Origin: Bacteroidales bacterium
GTDB lineage: Bacteria; Bacteroidota; Bacteroidia; Bacteroidales; UBA932
Assembly: GCA_017452265.1 (NCBI GenBank)
Contig: JAFTMS010000031.1
Location: 185,328 to 249,327 of the forward strand
Length of the DNA: 64,000 bases
Direction: 5' to 3'
Of this stretch, positions 9,343-18,649 are shown piece by piece (within the stretch, counting starts at the first letter, position 1; every line of letters begins with the position of its first letter). The translations under genes and the position numbers were made by a program. The notes under the pieces were generated by a model, which saw only the letters and a list, made by a program, of their open reading frames with translations, ran no database searches and had not been told where the DNA came from.

Positions 9343-9390
9343 ATCTCTTATGTGTTACCTCTAATTTGCTGGTTATCAATATATTCTGTC

Positions 9391-9422
9391 AAATCACCTG
9401 CGGCAAACGGAGCAGGCGATTT
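9391..9422 (-). promoter_or_regulatory. Hairpin in the metK 5' leader
   Basis: AAATCACCTGC (9391-9401) pairs with GCAGGCGATTT (9412-9422) through 11 bp with one G-U, starting about 50 bases before the metK ATG. The stem and loop start CGCCTGCTCC (minus strand) match the rnf terminator at 30536-30568, but there is no T-run here. It may be a translation-level element or an mRNA stabiliser. Confidence 0.55.
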
Positions 9423-9469
9423 AAGGTAAAGCGTTGCTGCTCAGATACTTTGCTGTCTGCATGTACCAG

Positions 9470-9501
9470 AAAAACAAAAGCCCCACAAAAATGCGGAGCC
9501 T
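9470..9501 (-). terminator. Rho-independent terminator in the metK leader (SAM-II expression platform)
   Basis: On the minus strand AGGCTCCGCA (9501-9492) pairs with TGTGGGGCT (9487-9479), with one bulged G and G-U pairs, followed at once by TTTTGTTTTT. It lies about 60 bases downstream of the riboswitch core and well before metK, as expected of a transcriptional expression platform. Confidence 0.7.
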
Positions 9502-9559
9502 ACACAAAAACACAAAACATTGATATGAAAGCGGTCACCATGGCTTGATGACCTATAGT

Positions 9560-9612
9560 CAACATTTTAGCATTTTTTATAGTGGTTGCAAGCAGCCAAA
9601 TCTCTCCACATT
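9560..9612 (-). ncRNA. SAM-II riboswitch
   Basis: Minus-strand pattern in order: GTGG (9609-9606), GAGATTTGGCTGCTTGCAA, CCAC (9585-9582), then an A-rich stretch and ATGCTAAAA (9572-9564). This matches the SAM-II (metA-type) consensus as I know it: P1 GUGG/CCAC, loop GAUUUG...CUUGCA, A-rich spacer and GCUAAA forming the pseudoknot. The context (metK downstream, promoter about 40 bp upstream, terminator following) agrees. Not computed; a covariance-model scan would settle it. Confidence 0.85.
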
Positions 9613-9650
9613 TCCCGGAATCCCGAAGGCTTCCTTCGTTTTTCGGGCTG

Positions 9651-9658
9651 CAAAGATA
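9651..9658 (-). promoter_or_regulatory. -7 promoter element for the metK leader
   Basis: TATCTTTG on the minus strand places transcription start near 9645, giving a leader of about 300 nt that includes the whole SAM-II element. Confidence 0.75.
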
Positions 9659-9782
9659 CGCAAAAATCCGTACATGCAAATAAAAATTCAAAAATATATG
9701 CATGGACCGTCTGTATCTGTTAAAATATTGTCAATTATCCCTCAAAAAACTTCGGAAACACCCTTGAAATCATAAAATATGC

Positions 9783-9790
9783 TATCTTTG
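9783..9790 (+). promoter_or_regulatory. -7 promoter element for the first Oar-like receptor
   Basis: TATCTTTG, 36 bp upstream of ATG 9827. It supports 9827 as the original start. Confidence 0.75.
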
Positions 9791-9826
9791 CACCCGTAAA
9801 ACTATTATTCAAACAACTAAACCGTT

Positions 9827-12800
9827 ATGAAACACGTACTTAAGTATCTTGCATCCCTGTTGGGGGGGGGTACTCTTTACCGTTAGCGCATTCGCGCAGG
9901 TAACAACGTCGTCCATCTCCGGACGAGTTTCTGATAGTGAAGGCGTAGTCGTAGGTGCGGCAGTCATCGCGACCCACGTCCCTTCAGGAACAAACTACTA
10001 TTCAGTAACAGACAAGAACGGTGCTTACCGCATCAATGCCGTGACTCCAGGCGGCCCGTATTCCGTCAGGATTGAAATGCTTGGTTATAGGGGCGTAGAG
10101 TATACAGGTGTGTATGCTCCTCTCGGAGAAGTGCTTACGCTCAATGCTTCTGTCGAGGTGGAGGCTGTAGGTCTTGACGCAGCGGTATTTACTGCTGATG
10201 GCTTAGAGTCAGGTATGAACATCAATCGTGCAGGTGTCGGCACTTCCATCAGCGAGCAGACGATATCTTCGCTTCCGACTGCAAGCCGCAGCATGAACGA
10301 TGTCATGAAACTCACTCCGCAGGCATCTTCTACAACAAACGGACTTGCAATCGGTGGCGGTAACTATCGTTCGTCATATGTGACGGTCGATGGTGCAGCG
10401 TTCAACAACGCATTCGGTATCGGTTCAAATCTTCCGGCAGGAGGTTCTCCGATCTCGCTTGACGCTCTTGAGCAGATGTCTGTGAACATCACTCCATTTG
10501 ATGTCCGTCATTCAGGATTCACCGGCGGTGCAATCAATGCTGTGACAAAGAGCGGTTCAAATGAGTGGCATGCTTCAGTCTACAACTATTACAACAGTGA
10601 CAAGCTCAAGGGCAACAAGGTCGCCGGTGAGGAAGTGGATGTTACGGAGTCACTCAACAACACTACCGGATTTACACTCGGCGGCCCGATCATCAAGAAC
10701 AAGCTCTTCTTCTTTGTAAACTTTGAGTATGCGATGGATGTTACTCCTGGTTCGAGCTATAGAGTGAGGGAAAACGATACTCAGGAATATGGTGGAAACA
10801 CAAAGTTCGTGCGTCCTACAGAGGCATTCATGGAAGAGGTCAAGACTTACCTTGCTGATAAATACAAATACAATCCCGGCCGTTATCAGGGATATTCACT
10901 GAGCACTCCGGACTGGAAGCTCATGGCACGAGTGGACTGGAATATCAATGACAACCATAAGTTCAACATCCGCTACAGCCAGACGATGAACAAGTATTCG
11001 TCATCTCCGTCAGGATCAATCAGTCCGCTGTCGTCAAGTGTGTATAACAGAAATACTTACGGACGTACAACGCAATACGCGCAGTTCTTCGAAAGCTCGC
11101 GTTACTTCCAGGAGCAGAACTTCATGTCTCTCGCTGCCGAGCTCAACTCACGTTTCGGGAACAATGCCAGCAACGTGCTTCGTGTGACATGGTCACATCA
11201 GAACGAGCCGCGCAGCTTCGTCGGCGACCTCTTCCCGACCGTGGATATTCTTGAGCCTCTCGAAGACGGAACCAAGGCGGTGCTTACTTCGTTCGGACAA
11301 GATCCTTTCACATATGGCAATCTTCGCGACGTGCAGACGGTCGTAGTCACCGACGAGTTCTCTTATATCAAAGGAATCAACAACATTGTTGCAGGTCTTC
11401 AGTTCGAGTGGGATGACACAAAGAACGGATACATGCAGGGTGGCGCAGGCTACTATGTATATAATTCATGGGATGATTTCAAGAACGGCGAGACTCCGGC
11501 AGCATTTGCCATCACTCATGCCAACCGTGATGATCTTCAGCAGGTATATCCGAGCTTCCAGTACATGCAGGCTTCGGCTTATGTACAGGATGAGATCACA
11601 TTCAGTGACTATTTCAAGCTTACGGCAGGTGTACGTTTCGAGATGCCGTTCTATCCTGCTATTGAAGGAAACACAAACAAGGAGTTCCTTGAACTTGCAA
11701 AGGGTGACAATACCATCCACGGCCTTTCGACAGCGGATATGCCTAAGGCGCGCCTGAACGTTTCTCCTCGTATCGGCTTCAACTGGGATGTTCTGAAGAA
11801 CCGCAATCTCATCCTGCGTGGAGGTACCGGTGTTTACACCGGACGAATACCGTTCGTATGGATTGTGTCAGCCGCAGGTAACAGCAACTGCCTCCAGGCT
11901 CAGTATATTGACAATACGGGAGCGACTGCTCCTGCATTCAGCACTTCTGTTTCAGGAATCCTCAATAACCTTTACGGCGGCAGCTTCAAGGCGGGAGACC
12001 TCCCAGCTCCTCAAAGCACTACGATTATGGCCAAAGACCTGAAGATGCCGACGACATGGAAGTCTTCGCTCGCAATCGAGGGGCGTCTTCCAGGTGGAAT
12101 CAAGGCTACTCTTGAGGGAATCTACAATAAGGATCTCTCTGCTGTCTACGTGACCAGGCTCGGACAGACTCAGGTTGATGGCGGCGTGCAGCTTCCGGGC
12201 GAACCTAAGGCAAGACCATCATGGAAGTCGGAATCTCTGAAGAACTCTCAGAACAAGGACGTAATGCCATACTATATCTCTAACACAGATGCAAAAGGAT
12301 ATTATTATTCTGTGACCGCAATGCTTCAGAAGGATTTCAGCTTTGGTCTTTCAATGATGGCTGCATACACACGCAGTGCATCAAAGAGTGCATCCGAGGG
12401 TATCGGAGACCAGGTGTCATCTGCATACAACACAATGACATACTCATCGATGGGCTCAAATACGGCGGAACTCGGACACTCTGCGTTCGTTTCCCCGAAC
12501 CGTCTTATAGCGAACATAAGTTACCGTATAGACGAAGGCAGCTTCGGTGCGACAACGCTCGGTCTTTTCTATGAGGGATACAACCACTGCTATGTAGGAA
12601 ACTACTCTTATACAAGGTATTCATACACAATGCCTGATGTTACGGGTGACGGCGGTGCATACAATCTTGTTTATATTCCGACCGAGTCCGATCTCAAGAA
12701 CATGACATTTGCTGACGATGCCAACAGACAGGCATTCGACAAGTTCATCGAGAACGACAAGTATCTCAGCCGTCACAGAGGCGAGTACTCTGAAAGAGGT

Positions 12801-13085
12801 GGGGTAGTGGCTCCTTGGCAGCATCGTTTCAACTTCAAGGTGGCACAGGACTTCGATTTCCGTGTGGCTGGCAGAAAGAACACAATTCAGGTCGCTCTGG
12901 ATGTCAATAATATCGGAAACCTCCTCAACAGCAACTGGGGTACATATGACAGGCTTAACTCTGACAGCATCCTCAAGTACGATTCAAAGACATCGACCTA
13001 TACGTTTACCGAGCCGACTTGGAGCAAGGTTGCAACAGTTGCTTCAACTTGGGAGATGCTTCTCAGCCTCCGCTGGTTCTTCTAA
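9827..13085 (+). CDS. Oar-like TonB-dependent outer-membrane receptor, frameshifted at a poly-G tract
   Basis: Signal peptide starts at ATG 9827 (MKHVLKYLASLLGG). With the nine Gs present at 9862-9870 this frame stops at 9884. Removing one G (or adding two) joins it to the long frame: VLFTVSAFAQ, then a carboxypeptidase-regulatory-like domain (SGRVSD..VVVGAAV), a plug (SSLPTASRSMNDVMKLTP, DGAAFNNAFG) and a barrel ending in WFF, about 1,085 residues. Translation from TTG 9849 would read through but gives a poor signal peptide without basic residues. Resembles Oar of Myxococcus and receptors common in Bacteroidota; ligand unknown. Paralogue follows. Confidence 0.85.
9862..9870 (+). repeat. Nine-G homopolymer in a signal-peptide coding region
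   Basis: Run of nine G, the kind of tract that slips during replication. The observed length leaves the receptor out of frame from its ATG; eight or eleven Gs would restore it. Confidence 0.9.
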
Positions 13086-13203
13086 AACAATTATTTCCGG
13101 ACAGGAATCTGGCACAGCTTTCGCTTGATGTCGTTTCGACACGAGTTTATATAAGTACAATAACAATAACACCCGCTGACCTTTCCGGTCCGGATTCCAT
13201 AGG

Positions 13204-13235
13204 CCGCCCGACTCTGAAAAGAGCCGGGCGGTTTT
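13204..13235 (+). terminator. Rho-independent terminator after the first receptor
   Basis: CCGCCCGACTCT (13204-13215), GAAA tetraloop, AGAGCCGGGCGG (13220-13231) with one mismatch, then TTTTG. It separates the two receptor genes. Confidence 0.85.
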
Positions 13236-13311
13236 GTGATATGCCGGATCAAGGATATGTTAAAAAATCACCAAAAAGCATCTTAAGTTGCAGCATAATC
13301 ATAATTTGTGC

Positions 13312-13319
13312 TATCTTTG
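13312..13319 (+). promoter_or_regulatory. -7 promoter element for the second Oar-like receptor
   Basis: TATCTTTG, 36 bp before ATG 13356. The spacing and flanks closely resemble the first receptor's promoter, suggesting the promoter was duplicated with the gene. Confidence 0.75.
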
Positions 13320-13355
13320 CAGCGTTATTGTACTTTTATAAACTTATAAAACATT

Positions 13356-16300
13356 ATGAAACAAACATTTAAGTGTTTGCTGTGCCTTATCTGCGCAGCA
13401 ATGTCTATGGGTGTTTCCGCATTGGCACAGGTCACAACGTCATCTCTCGGTGGACGTATCGTGGATGCCGATGGCGAGCCCGTTGTAGGAGCGGCAGTTG
13501 TCGCAACACACGAGCCTTCAGGGACAGTCTATGGCGTAATCACCAACGAGAACGGACGTTATACCATCAATGGTATGCGTAGCGGTGGCCCTTACAAGGT
13601 GGAATTCTCTTGCCTCGGCTACCAGACGCTTGCTTACACAGATGTGACTCTTCAGCTCGCAGAAGTGTCGTCTCTGAATGCCACTCTGTCATCAGACACA
13701 GTCCTTCTCGGTGAGGCAATGGTCATTGCCGCTCCTGCTTCAAAGTTCTCCGCACAGAAGACAGGCGCTGCTACAAACATCACAAGCTCACAGATTACAT
13801 CTCTCCCGACAGTCAGCAGAAGCATCACTGATGTGACGAGGCTTTCACCATACGGAGGTAACGGAATGAGCTTCGCCGGTGCAGACGGACGTACAGCCAA
13901 CTTCACTGTGGACGGAGCTAACTTCAACAACAACTTTGGTCTTTCCGAGAATCTCCCGGGTGGTGGAAACCCTATTTCTCTTGATGCCATCGAGGAACTT
14001 CAGGTGGTGATTTCGCCATATGACGTGCGTCAGACAAACTTCATCGGTGGTGGTGTGAACGCCATTACAAAGTCAGGTACCAACACCGTTAAGGGTACAG
14101 CCTATGTATATCACCGCAACGAAAACATGCGTGGTAACCAGGCTGCAGGAGTAGAAGTTGCCGGTGCACGCGACCGTGACCGCAGTACTACATACGGATT
14201 TACGCTTGGCGGACCTATAGTCAAGAACAAACTCTTCTTCTTCGTGAACGCAGAGTATGCAAAGGTTCCTTCTGTGGCAGTTCGCTGGAGAGCGTCGGAG
14301 GACGGAATCGGCCGCAACGCTCTGTATCTTTCATATGCTTCAATAGAGGATATGGAGAGGGTAAAGAACCATGTTGCCGAGAAATATGGATACGATACCG
14401 GCTCATATACGGATTTCCCTGCTGATGAGAGCAATCTCAAGCTTCTTGCAAGAATTGACTGGAACATCAACGAGAACCATCGTCTTGCATTGCGTTACAA
14501 CTATACGAACAACCTTTCGTGGAAGGCACCGAATGCGTCTTCAATGGACGGCGGTACACGTTCTGCATATGGACGTACATCTCTCTATTCGATGGCTTTC
14601 GCAAATTCAATGTACTCGATGAACAACCTCGTTCATTCATTCTCATTCGACCTCAACAGCCGCATCAGCGACAATGTTTCCAACCAGTTCCTTGTGACAT
14701 TCTCAAAGCTTGATGATCTCCGTGGTACCAATTCAGAAGAGTTCCCGTTCATCGACATTCAGGACGGCACAGGTACTAATACCCAGTATATGGCCCTTGG
14801 ATACGAACTCTTCACTTGGAAAAATGCTGTGCACAATACTCATATAAACGTTAAGGATGACCTTGTATATTATGCTGGTGACCACAAACTTACTTTGGGA
14901 GCAAACTACGAGTACCAGATGGCGGACAACGCGTATATGAGAAACGGTACAGGATACTATCGCTATGCAAGCGTTGACGATTTTATCAACGGAGCCGCTC
15001 CTGAGGTTGTATGTCTTACATATGGTTATGAGAACTCCAAGAATCCTAAGAATCCTGCTGCGCGTGTAACATTCCACAAGGCCGGTGTATACGGTCAGGA
15101 CGAGTGGAATGTAAGCGACAAGTTCAAGCTTACTTACGGTCTCCGCGTCGATGGTCTCTTCTTCGACAACAGCGACCTTATGACCAACAATGCCATCAAG
15201 GCAATTGATTATTATACAGCTGATGGCGGTGTACGCAACATCGATACAGGAAAATGGCCGCAGGCAAGCCTGACTGTATCTCCACGTGTCGGCTTTAACT
15301 GGAATCTGACTGAGGACAAGAGCCTTACACTCCGCGGAGGTACCGGTCTCTTCTCAGGACGCATTCCGCTTGTATTCTTCACAAACATGCCGACTAACTC
15401 AGGCATGATTCAGTATCAGGCCCAGATCAATGCCAAGAATGCAAGCAAGAAAGGCTTCTCTATGGATGCTTTCAAGGGTGGACTCGTTACAGATGCAAAC
15501 GGAAAGGCAACCACGCAGGCTCTCATTGATAAGCTCGTTTCACTTGGATACCCTTCGGGAATAACCCCAGATGAAGGTGCTGTTCCTTCGGCAATTTCTG
15601 CTGTAGATCCTAAGTTCAAGATGCCTCAGGTGTGGAAGACCACTCTTGCTCTCGAATACAGATTCCCGACATCTTTCCCATTCTCGATTTCTGCAGAAGG
15701 AATGTACAACAAGACAGTCAACGGTGTGACTATCTCTGACTGGAGCATGCTTCCTGTAGAGGGATATACCAGACTCAATGGAGCTGACAACCGTCCTATG
15801 TTCCCAAGCACATTCAGAGAGGGTACTAAGGCTTTTGTCCTTGAGAACACCAGCAAGGGTTACGGCTACTCTGCAAACGTGACCGTGAACATGGCTCCGG
15901 TTGAAGGCCTCAGCCTCATGGCAGCATACACCCACACCGTGTCAAAGGAGCTGACCGGTCTCCCTGGTTCTGCAGCAGAGTCTGCATTCACTTATGTGCC
16001 TACAGTTGAAGGTCCTAACAACATCAAGCTTCACAACTCACAGTATGTGACTCCGGATCGCGTTGTTGCTTCAGCTACATACAGCGACAAGGCCAACAAC
16101 CACTTCAGCCTCATCTACGAGGCATGGAGAGGAGGATATAACTACTCTTACATGCTTGTGAACGACATGAACAGCGACGGCTATAGCTACGATGCACTCT
16201 ACATTCCTACTGACGAGGAAGTTGCGAACAATGAATTCCGCTTTGCTTCCGAGGACGATCGTGACCGTTTCATGGCGTATGTCCACAACGACGAGTATCT

Positions 16301-16664
16301 GAGCGCAAATCAGGGCAAGTATGCAGAGGCGTACAGCGTATATTCTCCTTGGGTTCACAGACTTGACTTCAGCTACAAGCATGACTTCGAGATCAAGACC
16401 GGTAAGTCTGTGAACAAGCTTCAGCTCAGCCTTGACGTGAAGAATATCCTGAACCTCTTCAATTCTAACTGGGGTGTTATCAAGTCCATGAACTCAAGCC
16501 TCAATGAGGGACGTATCCTCAAGTTCGAGTCTGTTGATGCAGAGGGTTATCCTGTGTTCTCCACTCCGACTGCCGTACATGGCAAGACCCAGACATTTGC
16601 TCCATACGTTGGCATCGGTCAGTGCTGGTATGCTTCTGTGGGAATAAAGTATATGTTTAACTGA
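13356..16664 (+). CDS. Oar-like TonB-dependent outer-membrane receptor
   Basis: 1,102 residues, intact. Signal peptide (residues 1-25, ending ALAQ), carboxypeptidase-regulatory-like domain (about 27-115; GGRIVDADGEPVVGAAVVA...NGRYTINGM), plug domain (ITSLPTVSRSITDVTRLSPYG, VDGANFNNNFG, ISLDAIEELQVVISPYDVRQ) and a large beta-barrel. Its order and motifs match the upstream paralogue throughout. It is predicted to use TonB energy to take up or export an unknown substrate; Oar in Myxococcus is linked to protein export. The lipoprotein at 16682 follows at 17 bp and may be a surface partner. No poly-G tract. Confidence 0.9.
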   Translation: MKQTFKCLLCLICAAMSMGVSALAQVTTSSLGGRIVDADGEPVVGAAVVATHEPSGTVYGVITNENGRYTINGMRSGGPYKVEFSCLGYQTLAYTDVTLQLAEVSSLNATLSSDTVLLGEAMVIAAPASKFSAQKTGAATNITSSQITSLPTVSRSITDVTRLSPYGGNGMSFAGADGRTANFTVDGANFNNNFGLSENLPGGGNPISLDAIEELQVVISPYDVRQTNFIGGGVNAITKSGTNTVKGTAYVYHRNENMRGNQAAGVEVAGARDRDRSTTYGFTLGGPIVKNKLFFFVNAEYAKVPSVAVRWRASEDGIGRNALYLSYASIEDMERVKNHVAEKYGYDTGSYTDFPADESNLKLLARIDWNINENHRLALRYNYTNNLSWKAPNASSMDGGTRSAYGRTSLYSMAFANSMYSMNNLVHSFSFDLNSRISDNVSNQFLVTFSKLDDLRGTNSEEFPFIDIQDGTGTNTQYMALGYELFTWKNAVHNTHINVKDDLVYYAGDHKLTLGANYEYQMADNAYMRNGTGYYRYASVDDFINGAAPEVVCLTYGYENSKNPKNPAARVTFHKAGVYGQDEWNVSDKFKLTYGLRVDGLFFDNSDLMTNNAIKAIDYYTADGGVRNIDTGKWPQASLTVSPRVGFNWNLTEDKSLTLRGGTGLFSGRIPLVFFTNMPTNSGMIQYQAQINAKNASKKGFSMDAFKGGLVTDANGKATTQALIDKLVSLGYPSGITPDEGAVPSAISAVDPKFKMPQVWKTTLALEYRFPTSFPFSISAEGMYNKTVNGVTISDWSMLPVEGYTRLNGADNRPMFPSTFREGTKAFVLENTSKGYGYSANVTVNMAPVEGLSLMAAYTHTVSKELTGLPGSAAESAFTYVPTVEGPNNIKLHNSQYVTPDRVVASATYSDKANNHFSLIYEAWRGGYNYSYMLVNDMNSDGYSYDALYIPTDEEVANNEFRFASEDDRDRFMAYVHNDEYLSANQGKYAEAYSVYSPWVHRLDFSYKHDFEIKTGKSVNKLQLSLDVKNILNLFNSNWGVIKSMNSSLNEGRILKFESVDAEGYPVFSTPTAVHGKTQTFAPYVGIGQCWYASVGIKYMFN

Positions 16665-16681
16665 TTTATTAGGAATTGATT

Positions 16682-18472
16682 ATGAAACTCAGATATTTAT
16701 TCTCAGCAATACTGGCATCACTTCTTCTGATTGTGGGATGTGAGCCAGCGGAAACGAATCTTTCTTTCGAGAACATCAAACTTTCCAAGACCTATCTTTC
16801 AATTCCGGAGGAGGGAGGTTCTGTTGAACTTACGATAAATGCGACCGAGGAGTGGGTGATTGATACCACTTATACGCAGGATGTGTGGCCTAACGTCATT
16901 TCCCGTGACAAGGATGACAAGACCGTCATCAAGTCATGTGAGCCATCTTGGCTTTCTGTCGACAAGATGTCTTATGGCGCAGGAGAAACAACTGTAAAGT
17001 TCACTGCCGAGGCTGTTTCGGGTGGTCGTGAACTTGAACTCAAGATCAAGGCTGGCAACAGCACACAGTTTGTAAGAGTACGTCAGGGCTCAATGTCTGT
17101 AACCGAGGCGACTTGTGCTGAAGTGATTGCTGGCCCTGAAGGAAAGCTCTATAGGGTTACCGGTATCTGTACTGCCATTGCCAACACTACATATGGCAAC
17201 TGGTATCTCAACGACGGTACAGGTGAGATATACATTTATGGAACAAAGAACTCAGCCGGCTCATACGCATGGTCGGACTTCAACATCGAGGTCGGTGATG
17301 AGGTGACAGTCGAGGGCGCATATGTGCTTTACAATGGTACGACTCCGGAGTTCGTGGATGCTACTTTCATCAGCGTAGAGAAGTCTCTTGTCAAGGTTGT
17401 GACCGAGTCTCAGACTTACCCTAAGGAAGGCGGCGAGTTTGAGGTGAGGGTAGCTTACAAGGGTGCAGGCGTATTCCCTACAGTTCCTGAAGAGTACCGT
17501 TCATGGGTGTCTGTAGTTGATATGCAGAACATCCCGGGCGAGGCGACCAAGATCGAGCCGAACCCAGCCGACACAGCAGTCGTGAAGCTCGCTATCCAGC
17601 CGAACAATGCCGCATATCGTGCGGGCTCGGTGACTTTTGTATCATCTTCGTCATCAGTACCTTATGAATTTACTCAGGATGGTGCTGTTCTTGAAATAGA
17701 AAGTGGTCTCTATTATATGATTTCAGGAAATGTCGCAGCTGCTCCAGTTGCTGCAGACAAGTCATACGGATACCTCGGTACCGGGGAAGCAGCGGACAAT
17801 ACTACATCTTCTGCAAATGCGTTTATCTTTACGGCTGTTGAAGGAGGCTATACTATTCAGGATCTTTCCGGCAGATACTACTACATGAAGGGTACATACA
17901 ACAATTTCAATGTATCTACCGAGCTTCCTGAAAGCGGTCATGTCTGGACGATCTATGCAGCTGATGATGATCTTGTCATGATTCTGAACAATACAACCAA
18001 CAAGTATATCCAGTATTCGGAGTCATATACTTCTTGGGGTGCATATGATTCAGAGAATGGTGCACTTCCAGCACTCTTCGAGGCTGTTGCTCCAGTTGTG
18101 GCTGACGGCAAGTACTATATTCAGGTAGAGGCCGGCGTAGTTACTCCGCTGGAGAAGACATACGGCTATCTGAATGTCGCTGAGAAAGCAGAAGCAAATG
18201 CCTTTACGTTTACTTTTACTGAGGGCAAGGGATATACTATCTGCGATGCTGACGGAATGTATTATTACCAGACAGGAACATACAACAGCTTCAATGTCAG
18301 TGATAATCCTTCAGAGGGCCAGTATTGGAGCCTTATACCACAGACAGATGGTACCATGAAGATTCTGAACCTTTCGGTGAAGAAGTTCTGGCAGTATGAT
18401 GCGAATTACTCTTCATTCGGTTCTTATTCTGATCTGCGCGGTGTTCTTCCTGAACTTGTCGCATTCGAATAA
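16682..18472 (+). CDS. Surface lipoprotein with BACON domains and C-terminal tandem repeats
   Basis: 596 residues from ATG 16682. Lipobox LLIVGC, Cys20. A first BACON-type beta-sandwich lies at about 30-136 (SIPEEGGSVELTINATEEW, PSWLSVDKMSYGAGETTV). Next, about 140-232, is an OB-fold-like region (YRVTGICTAI..YGNWYLNDGTGEIYIYG..VGDEVTVEG) and then a second BACON-like region to about 334. The end holds two copies of a ~125-residue repeat (SYGYLGT/TYGYLNV; YYYMKGTYNNFNVS/YYYQTGTYNSFNVS). BACON domains are thought to bind mucin or carbohydrate; function here is unknown. The gene is only 17 bp behind the receptor. Confidence 0.85.
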   Translation: MKLRYLFSAILASLLLIVGCEPAETNLSFENIKLSKTYLSIPEEGGSVELTINATEEWVIDTTYTQDVWPNVISRDKDDKTVIKSCEPSWLSVDKMSYGAGETTVKFTAEAVSGGRELELKIKAGNSTQFVRVRQGSMSVTEATCAEVIAGPEGKLYRVTGICTAIANTTYGNWYLNDGTGEIYIYGTKNSAGSYAWSDFNIEVGDEVTVEGAYVLYNGTTPEFVDATFISVEKSLVKVVTESQTYPKEGGEFEVRVAYKGAGVFPTVPEEYRSWVSVVDMQNIPGEATKIEPNPADTAVVKLAIQPNNAAYRAGSVTFVSSSSSVPYEFTQDGAVLEIESGLYYMISGNVAAAPVAADKSYGYLGTGEAADNTTSSANAFIFTAVEGGYTIQDLSGRYYYMKGTYNNFNVSTELPESGHVWTIYAADDDLVMILNNTTNKYIQYSESYTSWGAYDSENGALPALFEAVAPVVADGKYYIQVEAGVVTPLEKTYGYLNVAEKAEANAFTFTFTEGKGYTICDADGMYYYQTGTYNSFNVSDNPSEGQYWSLIPQTDGTMKILNLSVKKFWQYDANYSSFGSYSDLRGVLPELVAFE

Positions 18473-18509
18473 TCTGAATTAATACCGGTTTATCCGGAAC
18501 ACAATGGCA

Positions 18510-18535
18510 ACGGGCGATCCACACGGACCGCCCGT
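18510..18535 (+). terminator. Probable terminator after the receptor-lipoprotein unit
   Basis: ACGGGCG (18510-18516) pairs with CGCCCGT (18529-18535); inside, TCC/GGA extend the stem across an A-C mismatch. Followed by CTTGTTGT, a weak T-rich tail. Confidence 0.7.
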
Positions 18536-18599
18536 CTTGTTGTATGCAAAAACTTGCGATATTCTGTATCGTGGTCTTGTGTAATATGTTGATTTTTCA

Positions 18600-18607
18600 T
18601 ATCTTTG
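18600..18607 (+). promoter_or_regulatory. -7 promoter element for the M23 peptidase operon
   Basis: TATCTTTG, 42 bp upstream of ATG 18650. It shows that the open frame starting at 18605 is not the true start. Confidence 0.7.
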
Positions 18608-18649
18608 CGCCTGTGTGCCTTGACATCTGCGGATGGGGACACGATAATA

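Noticed and set aside
9366-9775. Short frames in the metK leader
   Set aside because: They overlap the riboswitch, terminator and promoter and are not protein-like.
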